A stretch of 10,732 nucleotides of DNA, from assembly GCA_903915485.1 (NCBI GenBank), contig CAIWTC010000028.1, positions 1 through 10,732 of the forward strand, in the 5' to 3' direction. This document shows, one piece after another, positions 6,243-10,732 of the stretch. Below the pieces are notes generated by a model. That model searched no databases, was not told the origin of the DNA, and was given only the letters and a program-made list of their open reading frames with translations. The translations under genes and the position numbers were made by a program. How positions within the stretch are numbered: position 1 is the stretch's first letter; each line of letters starts with the position of its first letter. Source of the DNA: an uncultured Ignavibacteriales bacterium. Lineage in GTDB: Bacteria; Bacteroidota; Ignavibacteria; Ignavibacteriales; Ignavibacteriaceae.

Positions 6243-6473
6243 ATGATAAACTATACTCAAAACAATAACGATGCAAATATTAAGGAAGCAGTGATTGACT
6301 TTTTAAGTCACGCTGAATCTGTCGGAGCGATAAAAGAAGATTCATCTTTTCTAAAAGAATCGATGATGAAGATGCTCTCGAAGAATCCTTCTTCCGGGTT
6401 GGAAGAATTTAACAGTGTTGCTGTTGAGTCATTAAAGAATGAAGTAAAATTAGCGGAGAAAGAAAATGGTTAA
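6243..6473 (+). CDS. Small hypothetical protein between fliK-like gene and flgF
   Basis: This 76-residue, mostly helical, acidic protein has no signal peptide or membrane segment. The predicted helices are about 12-28 (IKEAVIDFLSHAESVGAI), 32-48 and 52-72, the last ending in charged residues. The ATG follows a purine-rich stretch (GAAGATTAGTAAG). It overlaps flgF by 8 bases (ATGGTTAA). I do not recognise a family. FlgM was considered because the cluster encodes FliA and FlgM has this size, but the conserved FlgM C-terminal helices (R-x-x-x-V-x-x-L-K and the following G-x-Y) are not visible. Other options are an export chaperone or a rod accessory protein. The tight overlap supports real translation; function is open. 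Confidence 0.62.
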   Translation: MINYTQNNNDANIKEAVIDFLSHAESVGAIKEDSSFLKESMMKMLSKNPSSGLEEFNSVAVESLKNEVKLAEKENG

Positions 6474-7173
6474 AGCAATTTATGCCGCGGCGCGTAGTCT
6501 TGAATCGAAGATGAGAAATACTGAAATAGTTGCAACAAATTTAGCGAATGTTAACTCAGTAGGATTCAAAAGACAACTGCCTTTTTCAGAAATTCTAAAT
6601 CGCGAATCCGAAAAACCATTCAAACAATTATCAGATTTTTCTGATGGCTATTCTGTTGCTACTAATAATTCAATGGATGTTGCTATTGAGGGTTCAGCTT
6701 TGTTTGTAGTAAAAGATGATAAGGGGACACACCTTACAAGAGACGGAAGATTTAAAATTTCAGAAGACGGATACCTTGAAACCGCAACTCACCAAAAGGT
6801 GCAGGGCGGAAAAGGTGAGATAAATTTATATGACGCTTTGTTGGATAAAGATAAAGCCGTAACTATCTCAAAGAACGGTGAAATAAGGCTCGGAGAGACT
6901 TACATAGATACACTAATCATGGGAAAAATTACTTCCCAGGAAAATATTATCAGAGACAGCAAGCAAGGATTCACTTTCGAAAAAGGAAGTTTTGAACCTG
7001 CTGAAATAGACGACTACAAACTATCTCAGGGCTACATAGAGGAATCTAATGTTAACCCGATTCTGGAGATGGAGAGTATGATAAATCTTAATAAAGATTA
7101 TGAAGCCGCCCAAAAAGTTATCGGGTATTTTGATGCAAGCTTAGGCAAGGCATCTGAAGTAGGAAGATTATAA
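6466..7173 (+). CDS. flgF: Flagellar basal-body rod protein FlgF
   Basis: This 235-residue protein forms part of the proximal/distal rod junction. It shows the N-terminal rod-protein signature TNLANVNSVGFKRQ (about 24-37), the central hook/rod core with NNSMDVAIEGSALFVV, LTRDGRFKISEDGYLET and ISKNGEI, and the C-terminal signature QGYIEESNVNPILEMESMI (about 188-206) used for coiled-coil packing. FlgG-type rods are longer at the C-terminus and begin with the A-L-x-T-A-A-S-G-M form. This shorter, more divergent protein just upstream of a clear FlgG fits FlgF. The length is close to the family norm (251 in E. coli). It has no signal peptide, as expected for a substrate of the flagellar export gate. 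The start overlaps the previous gene by 8 bases, and 15 bases separate it from flgG. Confidence 0.9.
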   Translation: MVKAIYAAARSLESKMRNTEIVATNLANVNSVGFKRQLPFSEILNRESEKPFKQLSDFSDGYSVATNNSMDVAIEGSALFVVKDDKGTHLTRDGRFKISEDGYLETATHQKVQGGKGEINLYDALLDKDKAVTISKNGEIRLGETYIDTLIMGKITSQENIIRDSKQGFTFEKGSFEPAEIDDYKLSQGYIEESNVNPILEMESMINLNKDYEAAQKVIGYFDASLGKASEVGRL

Positions 7174-7188
7174 TAAGGAACAACCAAT

Positions 7189-7986
7189 ATGCCAACAAGA
7201 GCGTTAAGAACAGCAGCCTCGGGAATGTATGCACAGCAAATAAACATACAGGTTATCGCGAACAACATAGCAAACTTAAACACAAATTCATTCAAGAAGA
7301 ACCGTGCAGAGTTTGAAGATTTAAGTTATCAGGAAGTAGCAGCAAATCAAAGTTCGGAACTTCCGGGCATCACTGAAAAAACAACTTCAAAAATTCAGGT
7401 CGGAAACGGTGTGCAGCTTTCTTCGACACAAAAAATGTTTACTCAAGGCGGCTTGCAGCCTTCGGGAAGTCAGTTGGATATTGCACTTCAGGGTGACGGA
7501 TTTTTCCAGATTAGAAAATCAGATGGTACAATTGTTTATACGAGAGATGGTGCATTTAAGATTTCTTCTGAAGGCTCGTTAGTTACTCCGAGTGGTTATA
7601 CAATGGAGCCGGGATTGAAAGTTACGGGAGATACTTCTGCGCTTTCAATTTCAAAAGAGGGCGTTGTAACTATGTCTGATGTCAACGGGGCGACGACTGA
7701 ACTTGGCAGAATTGAACTTGTTAAATTTGTAAATCCATCAGGATTAAGTGCCTTGGGAAATAACCTATATGGTGAAACCCCTGCTTCCGGTCAACCGATA
7801 ATTGGAACCCCAGGTTCAAACGGATATGCGGAATTATATCAGGGCTTTTCAGAGTCTTCAAATGTTGATATTGTCGAGGAAATGGTTGCAATGATTACTG
7901 CACAAAGAGCTTATGAAATTAACTCTAAAACAGTAAAAACTGTTGAAGCAATGATGGAAATGGCTAATAATCTAAAGCGTGGCTAA
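7189..7986 (+). CDS. flgG: Flagellar distal rod protein FlgG
   Basis: At 265 residues it closely matches the usual 260-262. It begins PTRALRTAASGMYAQQ, followed by ANNIANLNTNSFKKNRAEFEDL (24-45), the LDIALQGDGFFQI core, YTRDGAFKISSEGSLVT, and the C-terminal SSNVDIVEEMVAMITAQRAY (223-242) with V-E-A-M-M-E-M-A-N-N-L. It builds the distal rod that passes through the P and L rings made by the downstream genes. An AAGGA ribosome binding site sits upstream of the ATG. The stop is one base away from the ATG chosen for flgA, so the two are likely coupled. Confidence 0.97.
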   Translation: MPTRALRTAASGMYAQQINIQVIANNIANLNTNSFKKNRAEFEDLSYQEVAANQSSELPGITEKTTSKIQVGNGVQLSSTQKMFTQGGLQPSGSQLDIALQGDGFFQIRKSDGTIVYTRDGAFKISSEGSLVTPSGYTMEPGLKVTGDTSALSISKEGVVTMSDVNGATTELGRIELVKFVNPSGLSALGNNLYGETPASGQPIIGTPGSNGYAELYQGFSESSNVDIVEEMVAMITAQRAYEINSKTVKTVEAMMEMANNLKRG

Positions 7987-7987
7987 T

Positions 7988-8716
7988 ATGAGCCATAATG
8001 CTCTTTTTAGCGTGCTTTTGATTCTCAGCTTGACTCCAGCGGTCTTTGGGAATTATAGCCTTGTAACACAAAAAGAGCAAAATACTTTGTTTGGGGACGA
8101 AAAAAGGACTAAGCTTTTTGACGAGGAATTGAAGTTTTATCTTCAGGAAAAGCTTGCTGAATATAGCTCTTGGGTTATAGATGAGGTTGCGTGGGGGAAA
8201 AAAGTGGAAAATAGCGAATATTCAATCGATAACAGTCGGAAATTCATCTTAAATGGAGCTTTTGGCTATATACCTGTGTTTGTAAAATCATCCTCCGGAC
8301 AATTAAAGACAATTTTAACCGTCAGGCTAAAATTAACCATTAAAGGACTTGTCTCTAAAAAGGAAATCAAAGTAAATACCGACTTTGATGCATTAGATTT
8401 TGAATTAAAAGAAGTAGACCCCGTAGGGCTTCATGGACAAGTAATCTCAGATTTTAGGGAATTGACAAAATACCGCTCCAAAATGTATATTAAAGAAGGT
8501 TCCTGCCTAACCGAACAGATGGTTCGCGGGCGTGCCTTGATAAAACATGGCGAACCGGCAACTTGCTACATCAAAAAAGGGGGAATTGTGGTATCATTTG
8601 ATGCTATTGCATGGGAAGACGGCTGTTTTGGGGAAATTATCCGCTTTATGACCAAAGATAAAAAACTTTACCGCGCTAAAATTGAGTCAGTAGATTCCGC
8701 CAAAATCGTCGAATAA
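7988..8716 (+). CDS. flgA: Flagellar P-ring assembly chaperone FlgA
   Basis: This is a 242-residue periplasmic chaperone for P-ring (FlgI) assembly. I chose the ATG at 7988, just after the flgG stop; a GTG at 7979 lies inside flgG and would add three residues. A signal peptide spans about 1-21 (hydrophobic VLLILSLTPAVFG). The middle is divergent. The C-terminal third carries the SAF-like FlgA pattern: YIKEGSCLTEQMVRG-x-A-L-I (starting a G-x-x-L-T stretch), HGEPATCYIKKGGIVVSFDA, then GCFGEIIRFM and KKLYRAKIESVDSAKIV, which correspond to the G-x-I-R-V and K-x-x-x-A-x-V motifs of the family. Placement between flgG and flgH is a common order in non-enteric bacteria, unlike the enteric flgA-flgB arrangement. 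Confidence 0.82.
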   Translation: MSHNALFSVLLILSLTPAVFGNYSLVTQKEQNTLFGDEKRTKLFDEELKFYLQEKLAEYSSWVIDEVAWGKKVENSEYSIDNSRKFILNGAFGYIPVFVKSSSGQLKTILTVRLKLTIKGLVSKKEIKVNTDFDALDFELKEVDPVGLHGQVISDFRELTKYRSKMYIKEGSCLTEQMVRGRALIKHGEPATCYIKKGGIVVSFDAIAWEDGCFGEIIRFMTKDKKLYRAKIESVDSAKIVE

Positions 8717-8733
8717 TAATTGGAACAATTATT
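8715..8733. repeat. Perfect palindrome between flgA and flgH
   Basis: AATAATTG, a GAA loop, then CAATTATT make a perfect 8-bp inverted repeat starting within the flgA stop codon. It lies in the widest gap (48 bases) of the whole gene set. The stem has a single G-C pair and no T-run follows, so it is weak as a terminator. It could be an RNA hairpin that adjusts expression of the ring genes or a protein site; both are inferred. Confidence 0.4.
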
Positions 8734-8764
8734 GAAGTATAATGATAGATTATAGAATTAATAT

Positions 8765-9343
8765 ATGAAAACAATTACAAAAATATCGTTTATATCACTA
8801 ATGATGATTGGAACATGCTTTTCTCAGGACATGAGAAGAAATGCATCTTCATCATTGTTTTCCGACTACAAGGCCTGTAACATAGGTGATGCAATTACAA
8901 TATTTGTTGTGGAATCATCTGCTGCATCTAATCAGGCAGAAACACAGGCGGGACGCTCGAGCGACCTTTCGCTCGGAGCTTCGGGACAGGCTTCAAATAC
9001 TCCGCTTCCAAAAATTGTCGGCGCGTTAGGAACAAAAAATGATTTTACCGGGAAAGGTTCAACATCATCTTCGGGAACAATCACCGCTAAGATTAGTGCT
9101 ACCATAGATTCAGTTTTGGCAAACGGCGATGTCCGCATCAAAGGCAGTAGAAAAATAATTATCAACGGTGAAGAGCAATTGATACACATTAGCGGAATAG
9201 TTAGAACTTCAGACATTGCTTCAGACAACACAGTACTCTCCTATAATATTTCAGATGCAGTTATCAGTTTTGAAGGCAACGGACTTATTTCCCGTTCGCA
9301 GAATCCCGGATGGCTCACTAAATTTATCCATTGGATATTCTGA
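8765..9343 (+). CDS. flgH: Flagellar L-ring protein FlgH
   Basis: This 192-residue protein forms the outer-membrane ring of the basal body. The FlgH signature is clear: SSSLFSDYKACNIGDAITIFVVESSAASNQAET (about 28-60), LSLGASG, DFTGKGSTSSSGTITAKISATI (about 97-118), VLANGDVRIKGSRKIIINGEEQLIHISGIVR, and D-I-x-x-D-N-T-V-L-S-Y-x-I-S-D-A with the conserved NGLISRSQNPGWL end. It is shorter than E. coli FlgH (232). An N-terminal signal peptide is present (SFISLMMIGTCFSQ), but the only Cys (C18) sits in I-G-T-C, a poor lipobox because of T at -1; cleavage after FSQ or FS by signal peptidase I looks more likely. The 48-base upstream gap contains the palindrome, and the leader lacks a strong ribosome binding site. 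Confidence 0.95.
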   Translation: MKTITKISFISLMMIGTCFSQDMRRNASSSLFSDYKACNIGDAITIFVVESSAASNQAETQAGRSSDLSLGASGQASNTPLPKIVGALGTKNDFTGKGSTSSSGTITAKISATIDSVLANGDVRIKGSRKIIINGEEQLIHISGIVRTSDIASDNTVLSYNISDAVISFEGNGLISRSQNPGWLTKFIHWIF

Positions 9344-9350
9344 GGCAAAT

Positions 9351-10451
9351 ATGAAAATGAAAAACATTCTGATTTGTTTTGTGCTGATATCAAGCATGTT
9401 GTTCTCGCAGAGATTAAAAGATGTCGCATATTTCAAAGGTGTTACCTCTGAGCAATTAATTGGATATGGACTTGTTGTAGGTTTGGCAGGCGGCGGCGAC
9501 AGTTACCGTTCAACTTTTACAGTTCAGTCAATCACCAGTATGTTAAAGAGATTTGGAATTACAGTTTCGGACATTAACTTGAGAACAAGGAATGTGGCGG
9601 CCGTAATGGTTACTGCTACAGTTAATAATTTTTTAAAGAGCGGTTCAGAGTTTGATGTAAGTGTAGCATCCATGGGTGATGCAACAAGTTTAATGGGTGG
9701 AACATTGTTGATGACACCACTCAGCGGAAAAGAGGGAACTGTTTATGGAATGTCTCAGGGCGCGGTTTCGGTAGGTGGATATGACATCAATACAGCAACC
9801 GGCGGAAGAGTAATGAAGAACCATGCATTGTCCGGAAGAATTCCTAACGGCGGCGTTATGCAGCAGGAACTGAAAAACAACGGAATGTCTGAAGGAAATG
9901 TAATAACGATATTATTAAGAAAACCAGATTTCACAACGGCGAGCAATATTTCACTAGCAATAAATACTAAGTTTAGTTCAGACTCACTATCATTAGCAAT
10001 TGATGCATCAGAAATTAAAGTAAATATTCCCGCAGATAGACTTGCAAAGCTTACAACATTTTTATCGGAGATTGAAGGCGTAACAGTTGCTACAGATGTT
10101 ATTGCGAAAGTTGTTCTTAATGAACGAACGGGAACTATAGTAGCAGGTGCTAATGTAAGAATTTTACCGGTTACAATTTCACACGGCAACTTAAAAATAA
10201 GTGTTGATGCGAATACACAAGTATCGCAGCCGGACGGATTTTCGCAGGGTAAAACAGTTATGTTTACTGACCTTAAACCCAAAGTTGATAGAGAAGATAC
10301 AACAACGGCTATATCTATAAATGGAGCTACTAATGTTCAGGAAGTTGCAACTGCCCTGAATTCATTAAGAGTTTCGCCAAGAGATATCATTGCAATTTTC
10401 CAGGCGCTTAAAGAAGCCGGCGCACTTATAGCAGAATTAATAATAATGTAA
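9351..10451 (+). CDS. flgI: Flagellar P-ring protein FlgI
   Basis: This 366-residue protein (E. coli: 365) polymerises into the periplasmic P ring around the rod with help from FlgA. I chose the ATG at 9351, preceded by a GAGG ribosome binding site in TGAGGCAAAT and followed by a good signal peptide (MKMKNILICFVLISSMLFSQ). The frame stays open upstream to 9216 inside flgH, but that would bury the signal sequence. Mature-protein hallmarks are RLKDVAYFKGV, QLIGYGLVVGLAGGGDSY, NVAAVMVTA, FDVSVASMGDATSLMGGTLLMTPL, QGAVSVGGY, NHALSGRIPNGG, VNERTGTIVAGANVRILPV-type sequence near 10120-10170, and the A-L-N-x-L-x-V-S-P-R-D-I-I-A-I-F-Q-A-L-K-E-A-G-A-L end. It is 7 bases after flgH and 5 before flgJ. 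Confidence 0.96.
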   Translation: MKMKNILICFVLISSMLFSQRLKDVAYFKGVTSEQLIGYGLVVGLAGGGDSYRSTFTVQSITSMLKRFGITVSDINLRTRNVAAVMVTATVNNFLKSGSEFDVSVASMGDATSLMGGTLLMTPLSGKEGTVYGMSQGAVSVGGYDINTATGGRVMKNHALSGRIPNGGVMQQELKNNGMSEGNVITILLRKPDFTTASNISLAINTKFSSDSLSLAIDASEIKVNIPADRLAKLTTFLSEIEGVTVATDVIAKVVLNERTGTIVAGANVRILPVTISHGNLKISVDANTQVSQPDGFSQGKTVMFTDLKPKVDREDTTTAISINGATNVQEVATALNSLRVSPRDIIAIFQALKEAGALIAELIIM

Positions 10452-10456
10452 TTGTC

Positions 10457-10732
10457 ATGCAAGAAGTTCAATTAAAAGTAACAAGCGCCGAGCATTTAGC
10501 TAAAGCAGAGATGACTCCTGAGAAAAAAACTCAGGCAGCCAAAGCAGCTAAGGAGTTTGAAACTATATTGACAGGAATGATGCTTAAGTCAATGAAGCTA
10601 ACAGGCGGCGGTATGGGTGAAGAAGAAGGCGGCGGTGGCGCAAATGGAACTGATATGTTTGAGTCGTTCTTCCAAAACGGTATGTCTTCTTATTTGACTA
10701 AAGGAAACAATCTTGGATTGGCTGAAAGTATA
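10457..10732 (+). CDS. flgJ: FlgJ-type rod-binding (rod cap) protein, N-terminal 92 residues (partial)
   Basis: The ATG lies 5 bases after the flgI stop, and the frame is open to the window end. The 92 visible residues show the rod-binding domain of FlgJ: QAAKAAKEFETILTGMMLKSM, then a Gly-rich loop (GGGMGEEEGGGGANG), DMFESFFQNGMSSYLTKG and NLGLAESI. This domain caps the growing rod. In proteobacteria a C-terminal glucosaminidase domain often follows; many other phyla have the rod-binding domain alone. The window ends before this can be decided. Confidence 0.9.
   Translation, partial: MQEVQLKVTSAEHLAKAEMTPEKKTQAAKAAKEFETILTGMMLKSMKLTGGGMGEEEGGGGANGTDMFESFFQNGMSSYLTKGNNLGLAESI

Noticed and set aside
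6243..6473. Reading this gene as flgM
   Set aside because: Size fits, but the conserved C-terminal sigma-binding helices are not recognisable. I left it unnamed.
7979..7987. GTG start for flgA
   Set aside because: It adds only three residues inside flgG. The ATG at 7988 right after the flgG stop is a better start and gives a typical signal peptide.
9216..9350. Upstream extension of flgI into flgH
   Set aside because: It would place 45 extra residues before a clear signal peptide and overlap conserved flgH coding sequence. The ATG at 9351 has a ribosome binding site.
9755..10282. Reverse-strand open frame of 175 codons
   Set aside because: It lies wholly inside flgI, which has strong family motifs on the plus strand. 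Its translation has no recognisable domain and no ribosome binding site context; it is a shadow.
1..10732. CRISPR array, tRNA, rRNA, insertion sequence or prophage parts
   Set aside because: No regularly spaced direct repeats, tRNA-like folds, transposase frames or terminal inverted repeats were seen.

Overview
The window holds a plus-strand flagellar gene cluster. From position 644 to the right edge, thirteen genes run in one direction. They overlap or are separated by at most 48 bases, so they look like one transcription unit. The DNA is AT-rich by eye. Genes for both outer rings (flgH L ring, flgI P ring) show a Gram-negative, diderm cell. Several signal peptides end in FSQ or AFAQ before a polar residue, a style common in the Bacteroidetes/Chlorobi/Ignavibacteria group. 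That, with a sigma-54-like promoter and the flgF-flgG-flgA-flgH-flgI-flgJ order, makes me think of a motile member of that superphylum such as an Ignavibacteria relative. This placement is an inference, not proof.

Layout: (1) 2-181 is the 3' end of a membrane protein that resembles the last helix of a six-helix ABC-transporter membrane domain. (2) 182-643 is mostly noncoding. It has a 43-codon ORF resembling the first half of a DUF2061 membrane domain, a hairpin built on two GTTAAC palindromes, and at 599-614 a -24/-12 (sigma-54) promoter candidate. (3) 644-1493 holds a 78-aa membrane protein and fliA, the flagellar sigma-28 factor, which appears to lack sigma region 3. (4) 1486-4558 is a regulatory block of two tandem HDOD-domain paralogues and a histidine-kinase-like protein whose phosphoacceptor histidine and ATP-binding boxes are degenerate. 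(5) 4555-6473 holds a signal-peptide/single-TM protein with a SwrB/DUF2802-like C-terminal motif, a FliK-like hook-length protein, and a 76-aa orphan. (6) 6466-10732 is the distal-rod and ring block: flgF, flgG, flgA, flgH, flgI and the start of flgJ.

How it may work together (inference): a sigma-54-dependent promoter would start the unit and make FliA, the late-gene sigma factor. The HDOD pair and the pseudokinase-like protein, translationally linked to fliA, are candidates for a signalling scaffold that ties FliA or flagellar assembly to cell state. The downstream genes supply the hook-length ruler, distal rod, P-ring chaperone, both rings and the rod cap. flgB, flgC, flgD, flgE and the export genes are not in this window.
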